Shown here one piece after another: positions 16,190-25,154 of a stretch of DNA of 64,000 nucleotides. Below the pieces are notes generated by a model. That model was not told where the DNA came from and ran no database searches. It saw only the letters and a program-made list of their open reading frames with translations. Each line of letters starts with the position of its first letter. Position 1 is the first letter of the stretch. Made by a program: the position numbers and the translations under genes. The stretch is from Pseudomonas alkylphenolica (GTDB lineage Bacteria > Pseudomonadota > Gammaproteobacteria > Pseudomonadales > Pseudomonadaceae), in assembly GCF_004025535.1 (NCBI RefSeq), contig NZ_QJRG01000042.1:244556-308555 (forward strand), in the 5' to 3' direction.

Positions 16190-17107
16190 TCAGCCCAGGG
16201 CCGGCAAGCTGTAACGCTCGGCAAAGTACTGACGGAAAAACTCCACCGCCACCCGCACCTTGGCTGAACTGGCCAGGGGCGAGGTGTATACCGCCCAGAT
16301 GTCCGCTGGCTGATGGTAATCGCCCAGCACCTGGACCAGCCGCCCCTCCGCCAGGCTGTCGTGCACATCCCACCACGAGCGCAGCAGAATCCCCCGTCCA
16401 TCCAGGCACCAGTGGTGCGCCACTTCGCCATGGTTGCTCGACAGGTTGCCGGTCACCCGCACGCTTTCTTCGCCCTGGGGCCCCTCCAGCTGCCAGATGC
16501 CGAACGGATGGTCACGTTCCTTGATCACCAGGCAATCGTGGCTGGCCAGCTCGGCCAGCGCTTTGGGCGTGCCACGTCGCGCCAGGTACGCCGGTGCGGC
16601 GCACAGTACCCGGCGGTTTTTGGCCAGGGGCTTGGCGATCAGGTTGGGCGCAATCGCGTTACCCACACGAATGTCGAGGTCAACGCCCTCTTCGATCAGA
16701 TCGACCAGCCTGTCATGCACATCCAGCCTGATGTCCAGGCGCGGAAAACGCTCGGCCAGCTCCGACAGGGCCGGGGCAACGAAACGCCGCCCCAGGCCCA
16801 GGCTGCTGGCGATGCGCAGCTGGCCCGTCGGTTCGCGATGTTGGGCGCTGATGTCGTCGCCCATGCGCTGCACCGCGTCGAAAATCTGCTGGGCCCATTG
16901 GTACACCCGCTCACCCTCCTCGCTCACTGTCACCCGTCGGGTGGTGCGGTGCAGCAGGCGCACCTCCAGGGTTTGTTCGAGTACGCGGATGCGCTTGCTG
17001 ATGAACGCGGCGGACATGCCCAGCTCATCGGCCACCGCCGCAAAACTGGCGCGCTTGGCCACCTGGAGAAAGATGTTGAGGTCGTCGAGGCTCGGAAAAT
17101 TATTCAC
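16190..17107 (-). CDS. LysR-family regulator, DmlR-like
   Basis: A 305-residue LysR-type protein with GTG start. The N-terminal winged HTH contains FAAVADELGMSAAFISKRIRVLE, and a substrate-binding domain follows. The subgroup markers (RRVTVSEEGERVYQWAQQI and GRRFVAPALSELAERFP) fit the CrgA/DmlR class. It is divergent from the D-malate/tartrate dehydrogenase gene with a 97-nt shared promoter region, the arrangement of E. coli dmlR-dmlA, so it probably activates that gene in response to its substrate. Effector identity is inferred only. Confidence 0.87.
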   Translation of the reverse strand: MNNFPSLDDLNIFLQVAKRASFAAVADELGMSAAFISKRIRVLEQTLEVRLLHRTTRRVTVSEEGERVYQWAQQIFDAVQRMGDDISAQHREPTGQLRIASSLGLGRRFVAPALSELAERFPRLDIRLDVHDRLVDLIEEGVDLDIRVGNAIAPNLIAKPLAKNRRVLCAAPAYLARRGTPKALAELASHDCLVIKERDHPFGIWQLEGPQGEESVRVTGNLSSNHGEVAHHWCLDGRGILLRSWWDVHDSLAEGRLVQVLGDYHQPADIWAVYTSPLASSAKVRVAVEFFRQYFAERYSLPALG

Positions 17108-17204
17108 GTTTCGTGCACTAAGAATCTATGAATGGCGAGATTATCTCTGAATAAAGCCCTTATAGCATGGCCAGCACCTGTTCCCTAGACAACGAGTGCG
17201 CCCC

Positions 17205-18296
17205 ATGAGCAAGACTTTCAAAATCGCCGCCATCCCGGGTGACGGCATCGGCATCGAAGTTCTCCCCGAAGGTATCCGCGTGGTCGAAGCGGCGGCGCGC
17301 AAGCACGGCCTGGACATCAGCTTCGAATTCTTCGAGTGGGCCAGCTGCGACTACTACCTGGCCCACGGCAAGATGATGCCGGACGACTGGTTCGAACAAC
17401 TCAAGGATTTTGACGCGCTGTACTTCGGTGCGGTCGGCTGGCCAGACAAGGTGCCGGACCACATCTCGCTGTGGGGCTCGCTGCTCAAGTTCCGCCGCGA
17501 CTTCGACCAGTACGTGAACATCCGTCCGGTGCGCCTGTTCCCTGGCGTACCGTGCCCGCTGGCCGGTCGCGAACCGGGCGACATCGACTTCGTGGTGATC
17601 CGCGAAAACACCGAGGGTGAATACTCGTCCCTGGGCGGTCGCATGTTCGAAGGCACCGAGAACGAGTTCGTCCTGCAGGAGTCGGTGTTCACCCGCCGTG
17701 GTGTGGACCGCATCCTCAAGTACGCCTTCGACGTCGCCCAGACCCGCGAGCGCAAACACGTTACTTCGGCGACCAAGTCCAACGGCATGGCCGTGAGCAT
17801 GCCTTACTGGGACGAGCGCACCGCCGCCATGGCTGCCAATTATCCGGAAATCAGCTGGGACAAGCAGCACATTGATATCCTCTGTGCCCGCTTCGTACTG
17901 CAGCCCGACCGCTTCGACGTGGTGGTGGCCTCGAACCTGTTCGGCGACATCCTCTCCGACCTCGGCCCGGCCTGCGCCGGCACCATCGGCATCGCGCCGT
18001 CGGCCAACCTCAACCCCGAGCGCAAGTTCCCGTCGCTGTTCGAACCGGTACACGGTTCGGCCCCGGACATTTTCGGCAAGAACATCGCCAACCCGATCGC
18101 GATGATCTGGTCCGGCGCCCTGATGCTCGACTTCCTCGGCAACGACGGCGCCGACCCACGCTACCGCGCCGCCCACGATGACATCCTCAAGGCCATCGAG
18201 CAGGTCATCGCCGCCGGCCAGACCACCCGCGACATGGGCGGCCAGCAGTCGACCCAGCAGGTCGGCCAGGCGATCACCGCGTTGATCAAAGGCTGA
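17205..18296 (+). CDS. dmlA: D-malate / tartrate dehydrogenase (decarboxylating)
   Basis: A 363-residue member of the isocitrate/isopropylmalate dehydrogenase family, closest in feel to TtuC/DmlA (about 360 residues). It would oxidise D-malate with NAD+ to pyruvate and CO2, or act on tartrate. Visible family markers are AAIPGDGIGIEV at the N-terminus, VVIRENTEGEYSSLGGR, the metal-binding DVVVASNLFGDILSDL, and FEPVHGSAPDIFGKNIANP. Next to the carnitine genes it would finish the route from malic semialdehyde. Start 17205 is preferred over in-frame GTG 17196. A GTGGGGCC/GGCCCCAC hairpin (18301-18341) follows without a T tract. Confidence 0.9.
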   Translation: MSKTFKIAAIPGDGIGIEVLPEGIRVVEAAARKHGLDISFEFFEWASCDYYLAHGKMMPDDWFEQLKDFDALYFGAVGWPDKVPDHISLWGSLLKFRRDFDQYVNIRPVRLFPGVPCPLAGREPGDIDFVVIRENTEGEYSSLGGRMFEGTENEFVLQESVFTRRGVDRILKYAFDVAQTRERKHVTSATKSNGMAVSMPYWDERTAAMAANYPEISWDKQHIDILCARFVLQPDRFDVVVASNLFGDILSDLGPACAGTIGIAPSANLNPERKFPSLFEPVHGSAPDIFGKNIANPIAMIWSGALMLDFLGNDGADPRYRAAHDDILKAIEQVIAAGQTTRDMGGQQSTQQVGQAITALIKG

Positions 18297-18376
18297 TTGA
18301 GTGGGGCCAATTGTCAGAATTGTCAGACAAAGCGGCCCCACCCTCTTGCGAGCGGCGTGGATTGAATGCAGAATCT

Positions 18377-18411
18377 GTTAACCCAAAGATTCACGTTAAC
18401 CTTTAGTTAAC
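18377..18411. promoter_or_regulatory. Triple GTTAAC operator upstream of the BCCT gene
   Basis: GTTAAC palindromes start at 18377, 18395 and 18406, so the start-to-start spacings are 18 and 11 nt. The same hexamer recurs upstream of cntA (spacing 18) and of the XRE-PAS regulator (spacing 11 to a one-mismatch copy). A role as binding site for that regulator is inferred. Confidence 0.55.
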
Positions 18412-18492
18412 AACCCAGGGAAGGAGCAGCACCGCAACACCCCGGAATGCCTGCCGGGTATAGATAAGTACGCCAACGTCCAGGAGACGATG

Positions 18493-20094
18493 ATGTCGCA
18501 CAAAAATAAAAAGATTGATGTGTTCCTGATTACTGTGAGTTTGATTGCCGTGCTACTCACCGTAATTGGCCTTGCAGCCTTCCCCAGCGAAGCTGAAAGC
18601 GCCGCCAACCAGTTGTTCGAGCTGTCCACCCGCACCTTCGGTACCAGTGTCCAGGTATTGGTGTTCGGTAGCTCGCTGGCCGTGCTGTACCTGGCCTTCA
18701 GCAAGTACGGCAATATCCGCCTGGGCAGTGGCAAACCCGAGTACGCGACAGCGACTTGGGTGTTCATGTTTATCTGTGCCGGTATGGGCTCCTCGACCCT
18801 CTACTGGGGCGTCATGGAGTGGGCCTACTACTACCAGACCCCTGGCCTGAACATCGCCGCCGCTACCCCTAAAGCCCTCGAGTACAGCATCAGCTACTCG
18901 TTCTTCCACTGGGGTGTGAGCGCCTGGTCGATCTATGCCCTGGCCTCCCTGGCCATGGCCTACCATTTCCACGTGCGCAAGAAGAGCGGCCTGAACCTGG
19001 CCTCGATCGTTGAAGCCGTCACCGGTTTCAAAGCCACCGGCCCGGTCGGTCGCACCGTCGACCTGATCTTCCTGCTGACCATGATGGGCGCCCTGACCGT
19101 TTCCCTTGCCCTCACCGCCTCGACCCTGACCCGTGGCCTGCATGACCTGACCGGCACCCCCGACACCTTCACCGTGCAACTGATGGTGATTGGCGCCGTG
19201 GCGATCATGTTCTCGCTCAGCTCTTACATCGGTATCGACGGTGGCCTGCAACGCCTGAGCAAGATGGTCTGCATCGGCGCACTGGTGTTTGCCGGCGTGG
19301 TGCTGCTGGTCGGCCCGACCCAGTTCACCATCAACAACACGGCCAACTCGATTGGCCTGATGATCCAGAACTACGTGCACATGAGCCTGTTCACCGACCC
19401 GGCGGGCGACGGTGCCTTCACCCGCAACTGGACGGTGTTCTACTGGCTGTGGTGGGTGTCTTACGCACCTGGCGTGGCCATGTTCGTGACCCGCGTTTCG
19501 CGTGGCCGGCAAATCAAGGAAGTGGTCCTGGCCCTGCTGCTGGGCGGTAGCTTCGGTTGCTGGTTCTTCTTCGGCGCGCTGGAAAGCTACAGCATGCACC
19601 AGTTCATTACCGGTGCCGTGGACGTGCCGAAAATGCTCAGCGAGCAAGGCGGCGAATCGGCCGTGACCCACCTGCTGCTGGCACTGCCATGGGGCCAGGT
19701 GTTCCTGGGTGTGTACCTGTTCATCATGGCGATCTTCTGTGCCTCGCACATGGACGCCGCGGCCTATGCCGTAGCCGCCACCAGCACCCGCAACCTGCGT
19801 GAAGGTGACGACCCGACGCCAACCCACCGCCTGTTCTGGTGTGTGGTGCTGACTCTGGTGCCGCTGGCCATGCTGTTTGCCAAGGCATCGCTGTCGACCA
19901 TGAAGACCGCCGTAGTGCTGACCGCGATCCCGTTCATGGTGATCCTGCTGGTGAAGATCTACGGCTTCTTCAAATGGATGTTCGAAGATTACGGCCAGAT
20001 GCCGGCCTACCGTATTGAAGAAGAGGCAGCGCGCATGGCCGGGGAAGAACCCAAGGCCGTGAACGAAGCCCCTGCCCCGGTTGCGGCTCAATAG
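18493..20094 (+). CDS. BCCT-family carnitine/betaine transporter
   Basis: A 533-residue integral membrane protein with 12 predicted helices, of the betaine-choline-carnitine transporter family. The tryptophan-rich signature helix is [20 protein letters not shown], followed by [13 protein letters not shown]. The early stretch [20 protein letters not shown] lines the substrate box in family structures. Genomic context with cntAB makes L-carnitine the most likely cargo, or another trimethylammonium compound. Lacking the long charged tails of osmosensing BetP types, it is probably nutritional. AGGAG at 18482-18486 fits ATG 18493 better than ATG 18490. Confidence 0.9.
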   Translation: MSHKNKKIDVFLITVSLIAVLLTVIGLAAFPSEAESAANQLFELSTRTFGTSVQVLVFGSSLAVLYLAFSKYGNIRLGSGKPEYATATWVFMFICAGMGSSTLYWGVMEWAYYYQTPGLNIAAATPKALEYSISYSFFHWGVSAWSIYALASLAMAYHFHVRKKSGLNLASIVEAVTGFKATGPVGRTVDLIFLLTMMGALTVSLALTASTLTRGLHDLTGTPDTFTVQLMVIGAVAIMFSLSSYIGIDGGLQRLSKMVCIGALVFAGVVLLVGPTQFTINNTANSIGLMIQNYVHMSLFTDPAGDGAFTRNWTVFYWLWWVSYAPGVAMFVTRVSRGRQIKEVVLALLLGGSFGCWFFFGALESYSMHQFITGAVDVPKMLSEQGGESAVTHLLLALPWGQVFLGVYLFIMAIFCASHMDAAAYAVAATSTRNLREGDDPTPTHRLFWCVVLTLVPLAMLFAKASLSTMKTAVVLTAIPFMVILLVKIYGFFKWMFEDYGQMPAYRIEEEAARMAGEEPKAVNEAPAPVAAQ

Positions 20095-20110
20095 AACGAA
20101 ACCCTCGTTA

Positions 20111-20152
20111 GTCCTGTGCGTCCTGCAAGGGCAGGCGCCAGGACCTTTTTTT
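20111..20152 (+). terminator. Terminator after the BCCT gene
   Basis: GTCCTG...CCTGC pairs with GCAGG...CAGGAC around a short loop and is followed by TTTTTTT. This separates the transporter transcript from cntA. Confidence 0.8.
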
Positions 20153-20161
20153 GCCCGACCT

Positions 20162-20185
20162 GTTAACTGATAGATACGCGTTAAC
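20162..20185. promoter_or_regulatory. Double GTTAAC operator upstream of cntA
   Basis: GTTAACTGA occurs at 20162 and again at 20180, 18 nt apart, exactly the spacing of the first two copies before the BCCT gene. It lies 35-58 nt before the cntA start. Confidence 0.55.
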
Positions 20186-20219
20186 TGACAACTAAAAACC
20201 GAGCTTGTGAGACCCGATC

Positions 20220-21341
20220 ATGAATGACTTCAAACGCCTGCCCGCCGATTTCTGCGCCAACGCCGAAGAGGCCTTCACCATCCCTGCCAGCTTCTACACC
20301 CAGCCTGCAGTGTTCGAGCACGAGAAAGAAGCGATCTTCGCACGCAGCTGGATCTGCGTCGGCCACCGCAGTGAAGTGGCAGAGAACAACGCCTACATCA
20401 CCCGCGAAGTGATCGGCGAAAGCATCATCGTCGTGCGTGGCCGCGACAGCGTGCTGCGCGCCTTCTACAACGTCTGCCCGCACCGTGGCCACCAGCTGCT
20501 CAGCGGCAGCGGCAAGGCCAAGAACGTCATCACCTGCCCGTACCACGCCTGGACCTTCAAGCTCGACGGCGAGCTGGCCCACGCGCGCAACTGCGACAAC
20601 GTGGTGAACTTCGACAAAGAAAATTCCACCCTGGTGCAACTGCGCGTCGAAGAATACGCAGGCTTCATCTTCATCAACATGGACATGGAAGCCGGCTCGG
20701 TCGAAGACCAGCTGCCAGGCCTGCAAAAGCGCATGCGCGAAGCCTGCGGCGTGATCGACGACCTGCACCTGGCGGCCCGTTTTGTCAGCGACACCCCGGC
20801 CAACTGGAAGTCGATCGTCGACAACTACCTCGAGTGCTACCACTGCGCCCCTGCCCACCCAGGCTTCGCCGACTCGGTGGACGTTGGCCAGTACAGCCAT
20901 AACCTGCATGGCAACTGGACCCTGCAATACGGCCTGGCCAAGCCATCGGAGCAGTCGTTCAAATTTGACGAGAGCGTGAAAGACCCGTCCTTCGCCGGTT
21001 TCTGGGCGTGGCCGTGCACCATGTTCAACGTGCCGCCAGGAGCGAACTTCATGACCGTGATCTACGAGTTCCCGGTCGACGCCGAAACCACCCTGCAGCA
21101 CTACGACATCTACTTCCTCAACAAGGACATCACCGAAGAACAGCAGAAGCTGATCGACTGGTACCGCGAAGTGTTCCGCCCGGAAGACCTGCGCCTGGTG
21201 GAAAGCGTGCAGAAAGGCCTGAAGTCCCGCGGCTACCGTGGCCAGGGCCGGATCATGGCCGACCGTGAGCGCAGCGGCATGAGCGAGCACGGCATCGCCC
21301 ACTTCCACAACCTGATCGCCGTCGCCCACCTCGACGACTGA
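20220..21341 (+). CDS. cntA: Carnitine monooxygenase oxygenase subunit CntA (Rieske)
   Basis: A 373-residue Rieske non-haem iron oxygenase that converts L-carnitine to trimethylamine and malic semialdehyde, using electrons from CntB. The Rieske cluster ligands are Cys86-His88 (CPHRGH) and Cys106-His109 (CPYHAW). Mononuclear iron ligands lie in NYLECYHCAPAHPGF (His208, His213). Glu205 occupies the position of the bridging Glu205 that replaces the usual Asp in CntA/YeaW. Overall it closely resembles Acinetobacter CntA (about 370 residues) as I remember it. The related GbcA/stachydrine demethylases are less likely. It leads the cntA-aldehyde dehydrogenase-cntB unit. Confidence 0.93.
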   Translation: MNDFKRLPADFCANAEEAFTIPASFYTQPAVFEHEKEAIFARSWICVGHRSEVAENNAYITREVIGESIIVVRGRDSVLRAFYNVCPHRGHQLLSGSGKAKNVITCPYHAWTFKLDGELAHARNCDNVVNFDKENSTLVQLRVEEYAGFIFINMDMEAGSVEDQLPGLQKRMREACGVIDDLHLAARFVSDTPANWKSIVDNYLECYHCAPAHPGFADSVDVGQYSHNLHGNWTLQYGLAKPSEQSFKFDESVKDPSFAGFWAWPCTMFNVPPGANFMTVIYEFPVDAETTLQHYDIYFLNKDITEEQQKLIDWYREVFRPEDLRLVESVQKGLKSRGYRGQGRIMADRERSGMSEHGIAHFHNLIAVAHLDD

Positions 21342-21348
21342 TAGCCCT

Positions 21349-21374
21349 CGCCGCAGGCCCTCCCGCCTGCGGCG
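21349..21374 (+). other. Intercistronic GC-rich hairpin after cntA
   Basis: CGCCGCAGGC (21349-21358) pairs perfectly over 10 bp with GCCTGCGGCG (21365-21374). There is no T tract, so it looks like an mRNA-stability or partial-attenuation element. The next gene starts 18 nt later. Confidence 0.6.
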
Positions 21375-21392
21375 ATCTTCGGAGTGCCTTGC

Positions 21393-22841
21393 ATGCAACT
21401 CAATGACAACACCCTGCTGCGCCAGCAAGCCTACATCGACGGGCGCTGGTGCAATGCCGACGATGGCCGCACCCTCGCGGTGACCGACCCAGCCGATGGC
21501 ACGTTGCTCGGCAGCGTACCGCTGATGGGCGGCGCCGAAGCCAAGCGCGCCATCGAAGCGGCCGAAGCAGCCCTGGCCGGCTGGCGCGCCCGTACCGCCA
21601 AAGACCGTGCGCAAATTCTGCGCCGCTGGTTCGAATTGCTGCTCGAACACGAGCAGGACCTGGCCCGGCTGATGACCTTCGAACAGGGCAAGCCGCTGCA
21701 CGAAGCCCTGGGTGAAATCCGCTACGCCGCCTCCTTCGTCGAGTGGTTCGCCGAAGAGGGCAAGCGCGTGTACGGCGACGTGATCCCGAGCCCGGCCAAC
21801 GACAAACGCCTGCTGGTGATCAAGCAGGGCATCGGCGTGTGCACCGCGATCACCCCGTGGAACTTCCCGGCGGCGATGATCACCCGCAAAGTCGCCCCGG
21901 CCCTGGCCGCCGGCTGCACCATGGTGGTCAAGCCAGCCAACGAAACGCCGTTCTGTGCCCTCGCCCTGGTCGAGCTGGCCGAGCGTGCCGGCGTACCGGC
22001 CGGCGCGTTCAGCGTGGTCACCGGTGATGCACCGGCGATCGGCGCACAGTTCACCGGCCACCCTGCCGTGCGCAAGCTGAGCTTCACAGGCTCCACCCCG
22101 GTCGGCCGCCTGCTGATGGGCCAGTGCGCTGAAACCATCAAGAAAGTCAGCCTGGAACTGGGCGGCAACGCGCCGTTCATTGTCTTCGCCGACGCCGACA
22201 TCGACGCCGCCGTCGAAGGCGCGCTGATTGCCAAATACCGCAACGCCGGCCAGACCTGCGTGTGCGTCAACCGCTTCTATATCCATGACAGCGTCTACGC
22301 GCAGTTCAGCGAGCGCTTCGTCGAACGTGTGCGCCAGCTGGACGTTGGCCATGGCACTGCCGCCGGCACGCAGATCGGCCCACTGATTACCGACAAGGCC
22401 GTGGCCAAGGTGCGCAGCCTGATCGACGACGCAGTGGGTAAAGGCGCCGAACTGGTGCTGGGCGGACAGGCCCACGCCCTGGGCGGAACCTTCTTCGAGC
22501 CCACCGTGCTGGCCAACGTCGGCCCGGGCATGGAACTGCTGGAAGAAGAGATCTTCGGCCCGGTGGCAGCCCTGGTGCGCTTCACCAGCGACGACGAAGT
22601 CATCGCCCTGGCCAACGCCACCCAGTACGGCCTGGCAGCGTACTTCTACAGCCGCGATATCGCCCGCGTGTTCAAGGTCGCCGAGCAGCTGGAATACGGC
22701 ATGGTCGGGGTCAACACCGGGCTGATCTCCAACGAGGTCGCGCCGTTCGGTGGCATCAAACAATCGGGCCTGGGCCGTGAAGGCTCCAAGTACGGCATCG
22801 AGGATTATCTGGAAATCAAATACCTGTGCCTCGCCGTCTGA
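21393..22841 (+). CDS. NAD(P)-dependent semialdehyde dehydrogenase (GabD-like; probable malic semialdehyde dehydrogenase)
   Basis: A 482-residue aldehyde dehydrogenase, exactly the GabD size. Family markers are ITPWNFPAAMITRKVAPALA for cofactor binding, SLELGGNAPFIVF with the general-base Glu, and NAGQTCVCVNR with the catalytic Cys. In GabD-type enzymes the cofactor is NAD(P)+. Placed between cntA and cntB, it most simply oxidises malic semialdehyde from carnitine cleavage to malate. Succinate semialdehyde is the alternative substrate. GGAG at 21381-21384 sets the start at 21393. Confidence 0.88.
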   Translation: MQLNDNTLLRQQAYIDGRWCNADDGRTLAVTDPADGTLLGSVPLMGGAEAKRAIEAAEAALAGWRARTAKDRAQILRRWFELLLEHEQDLARLMTFEQGKPLHEALGEIRYAASFVEWFAEEGKRVYGDVIPSPANDKRLLVIKQGIGVCTAITPWNFPAAMITRKVAPALAAGCTMVVKPANETPFCALALVELAERAGVPAGAFSVVTGDAPAIGAQFTGHPAVRKLSFTGSTPVGRLLMGQCAETIKKVSLELGGNAPFIVFADADIDAAVEGALIAKYRNAGQTCVCVNRFYIHDSVYAQFSERFVERVRQLDVGHGTAAGTQIGPLITDKAVAKVRSLIDDAVGKGAELVLGGQAHALGGTFFEPTVLANVGPGMELLEEEIFGPVAALVRFTSDDEVIALANATQYGLAAYFYSRDIARVFKVAEQLEYGMVGVNTGLISNEVAPFGGIKQSGLGREGSKYGIEDYLEIKYLCLAV

Positions 22842-22859
22842 GCGAGCACCGGTTCCGGG

Positions 22860-22880
22860 ACGCGGCAGGGCCTGCCGCGT
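22860..22880 (+). other. Intercistronic hairpin before cntB
   Basis: ACGCGGCAG (22860-22868) pairs perfectly over 9 bp with CTGCCGCGT (22872-22880) around a 3-nt loop GGC. No T tract follows. It resembles the hairpin after cntA. Confidence 0.6.
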
Positions 22881-22903
22881 TGCCCCTGCAGTCGAGGTGA
22901 ACC

Positions 22904-23875
22904 ATGGCCAACAAATACGAAATGTTCAGCGTGCACGTAACCGAAGTGGAACAGGCCACGCCGCTGATCAAGCGCTTCACCCTGGCCCGTGAAGACGGTG
23001 CACCGATGCCCGCCTTCACCGGTGGCAGCCATGTCATCGTGCAGATGCAGGGCGCCGACGGCAGCCAGTTCAGCAACGCCTACTCGCTGATGAGCGACCC
23101 GCGCGACACCCGCAGCTACCAGATCGGCGTGCGCCTGGAAGAGCAATCCAAGGGCGGTTCGGCGTTCATGCACCAGCAGGTTGAAGTCGGTACGCAGTTG
23201 ACCATCTCTTCGCCGAACAACCTCTTCGCCCTCGACCCCAGCGCCGGTCGCCACGTGCTGATCGCCGGCGGTATCGGCATTACCCCGTTCCTGGCACAGC
23301 TGCATGAGCTCGAAGGCGGCGCCACCGACTACGAACTGCACTACGCGTTCCGCGCCCCTGAGCACGGCGCGTTCCAGGCGCAGCTGGCCAGCGGCCCGCA
23401 TGCCGACAACACCCATTTCTACATCGACAGCCTGGATCGCAAACTCGACCTGGCTGCGCTCTGCGCGTCCTTGGCAGACGATGCGCACCTGTACGTCTGC
23501 GGCCCGAAACCGTTGATTGACGCGGTGATCGCCACTGCCGCCAAAGCCGGTATCGCCGACCAGCGCGTGCACTGGGAGCAATTTGCTGCCACCCCGGTCA
23601 CTGGCGCGGCCTTTACCGTGGTGCTGGCCCAGTCGGGCATCGAACTGCAGGTAGAAGAAGGCATGACCATTCTTCAGGCCATCGAGAAGTCCAAGGCTGC
23701 CAAGGTCGAGTGCCTGTGCCGCGAAGGCGTGTGCGGCACTTGCGAAACGGCGATTCTGGAAGGTGAAGCGGAACACTTTGATCAGTACCTGAGCGATGAA
23801 GAAAAGGCCTCGCAGCAGAGCATGATGCTGTGTGTCTCGCGGGCCCGTTCGGCGCGCCTGGTCCTCGACCTGTAA
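22904..23875 (+). CDS. cntB: Carnitine monooxygenase reductase subunit CntB
   Basis: A 323-residue phthalate-dioxygenase-reductase type flavoprotein supplying electrons to CntA. The order is a flavin domain (with NAYSLMSDPRDTRSYQI as the flavin-binding RxYS-like region), an NAD-binding domain starting HVLIAGGIGITPFL, and a C-terminal plant-type [2Fe-2S] ferredoxin with CLCREGVCGTCE and a fourth Cys in MLCVSRAR. FMN and NADH use are typical of the family and not read directly. It is the third gene of the cntA unit. Confidence 0.92.
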   Translation: MANKYEMFSVHVTEVEQATPLIKRFTLAREDGAPMPAFTGGSHVIVQMQGADGSQFSNAYSLMSDPRDTRSYQIGVRLEEQSKGGSAFMHQQVEVGTQLTISSPNNLFALDPSAGRHVLIAGGIGITPFLAQLHELEGGATDYELHYAFRAPEHGAFQAQLASGPHADNTHFYIDSLDRKLDLAALCASLADDAHLYVCGPKPLIDAVIATAAKAGIADQRVHWEQFAATPVTGAAFTVVLAQSGIELQVEEGMTILQAIEKSKAAKVECLCREGVCGTCETAILEGEAEHFDQYLSDEEKASQQSMMLCVSRARSARLVLDL

Positions 23876-23890
23876 CGCATTGCTGCCCAG

Positions 23891-23940
23891 ATCGCAGGCT
23901 CCTACAGGCAACCTGTAGGAGCTGGCGACAGCCTGCGATT
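23891..23940. repeat. REP-like palindromic element
   Basis: ATCGCAGGC...TCCTACAGG is followed by CCTGTAGGAGCTGGCGACA and GCCTGCGAT, an imperfect inverted repeat whose outer arms pair ATCGCAGGC/GCCTGCGAT. Such GTAGGAGC/GCCTGCGAT palindromes are typical intergenic elements in Pseudomonas. It may also terminate the cnt transcript. Confidence 0.7.
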
Positions 23941-23973
23941 GAGCGCAAAGCGCTCACCTGCGTTGCACCCACC

Positions 23974-23990
23974 GTCAACCCAAAGTTAAC
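23974..23990. promoter_or_regulatory. GTCAAC/GTTAAC pair upstream of the XRE-PAS regulator
   Basis: GTCAAC (23974) and GTTAAC (23985) are 11 nt apart start to start, the spacing of the second and third copies before the BCCT gene. They lie about 52-68 nt before the start, suggesting autoregulation. Confidence 0.5.
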
Positions 23991-24041
23991 GGGTTATGTA
24001 TACTGGCAGGCTCTTGGCCCCGATCAGGACACCCTGCGCCC

Positions 24042-25124
24042 ATGATGGAAAACAGCTTCGCCTTCCGCCTCAAGGAACTGCTCGAGCACCACAAGCTGAC
24101 CCTGCAAGCGGTGGGGACGGCACTCGGCATCTCGCGCACGGCCGTGCACAAATGGACCCGCGGCGGCGAAATCGATTACGACAACCTGCGCAAACTGGCG
24201 GACTTTCTCAAGGTCAACTGGATCTGGTTGCGCTACGGCGAAGAAGCCCTGCAGAACATCCAGCAGCCACAAGTGGTGGAGCTGCCGATGACCGACCTGC
24301 GCCGACGCTACACCGCCGAAATCATGGAAAGCGAAACGCGCATGAAGCTGGCCCAGGAAGGCGCGCGCATCGTCACCTGGGAATGGAACCTGATCAGCGA
24401 CGAAGTCACCTACTCGCCAAACGTCGAACAGGTGTACGGCTGGCCCGTGCATCGCAACGAAGATTTCTGGGTGCACCTGCCTGCCGAAGACGTTGCGCAC
24501 ATGCAGGCCATGTACGCACAGGCCGTGGCCGATGGCAGCGGTTGCGAATGTGATTTTCGCATCACCCGCCCAGATGGCGAACAACGCTGGATTTCCTCAC
24601 GGGCGACGGTGGTGCGCGACAGCGTCGGCCGCTCGGTGAAAATGGTCGGCATCAGCATGGACAACACCGAACGCCAGGTGGCCGAACACGCCCTGCGCAT
24701 CAGCGAAGAACGCTTTCGCGCCATCTTCGAACTGGCCTGGGGCGCCCTCGCCTACATCGACCCGGACGGCACCTGGCAGCGGGTCAACAATAGCCTCTGC
24801 GAACTGCTTGGCTACCGCGCCGAAGAGCTCTACGGCATGACCTTCCAGCAGATCACCCACCCCGACGACTTGCCGGCCAACCTACAGTTGCTGCAACGCA
24901 TGCTGGCCGGCGAAACCGAGCGCTACGAAGTCGAAAAACGCGTGCGGCATAAAAACGGCAGCTACATTTGGGTGCGTGCACGTACGTCACTGCAACGACG
25001 TCAGGACGGTGAGCCGGAACACCTGATCAGCGTCTTCGAAGACATCAGCACCGAGCGTGGCGAACGCGAACGCCTGCAAGCGCATATCGCCGGACTCGAG
25101 GCCAGGCTGGCGCAACGCGCCTGA
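24042..25124 (+). CDS. XRE-family HTH regulator with two PAS domains
   Basis: A 360-residue protein. Residues about 6-70 form an XRE/Cro-type HTH (LTLQAVGTALGISRTAVHKW). Two PAS/PAC domains follow: about 95-215 (WNLISDEVTYSPNVEQVYGW, a PAS fold-3 type) and about 218-345 (LAYIDPDGTWQRVNNSLCEL). A C-terminal coiled segment closes it. There is no kinase domain, so the PAS units probably sense a ligand or cofactor and control DNA binding directly. Its position right after cntB and the shared GTTAAC motifs make it the likely carnitine-gene regulator. Starts at 24042 and 24045 are equivalent. Confidence 0.87.
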   Translation: MMENSFAFRLKELLEHHKLTLQAVGTALGISRTAVHKWTRGGEIDYDNLRKLADFLKVNWIWLRYGEEALQNIQQPQVVELPMTDLRRRYTAEIMESETRMKLAQEGARIVTWEWNLISDEVTYSPNVEQVYGWPVHRNEDFWVHLPAEDVAHMQAMYAQAVADGSGCECDFRITRPDGEQRWISSRATVVRDSVGRSVKMVGISMDNTERQVAEHALRISEERFRAIFELAWGALAYIDPDGTWQRVNNSLCELLGYRAEELYGMTFQQITHPDDLPANLQLLQRMLAGETERYEVEKRVRHKNGSYIWVRARTSLQRRQDGEPEHLISVFEDISTERGERERLQAHIAGLEARLAQRA

Positions 25125-25154
25125 TACCCACCTTGTCGATCGGGAGTGCAAGGG

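Noticed and set aside
20181..22763. Very long open frame (860 codons) on the minus strand across cntA and the dehydrogenase gene
   Set aside because: It is the antisense shadow of two genes with clear families. High third-position GC keeps the opposite frame open.
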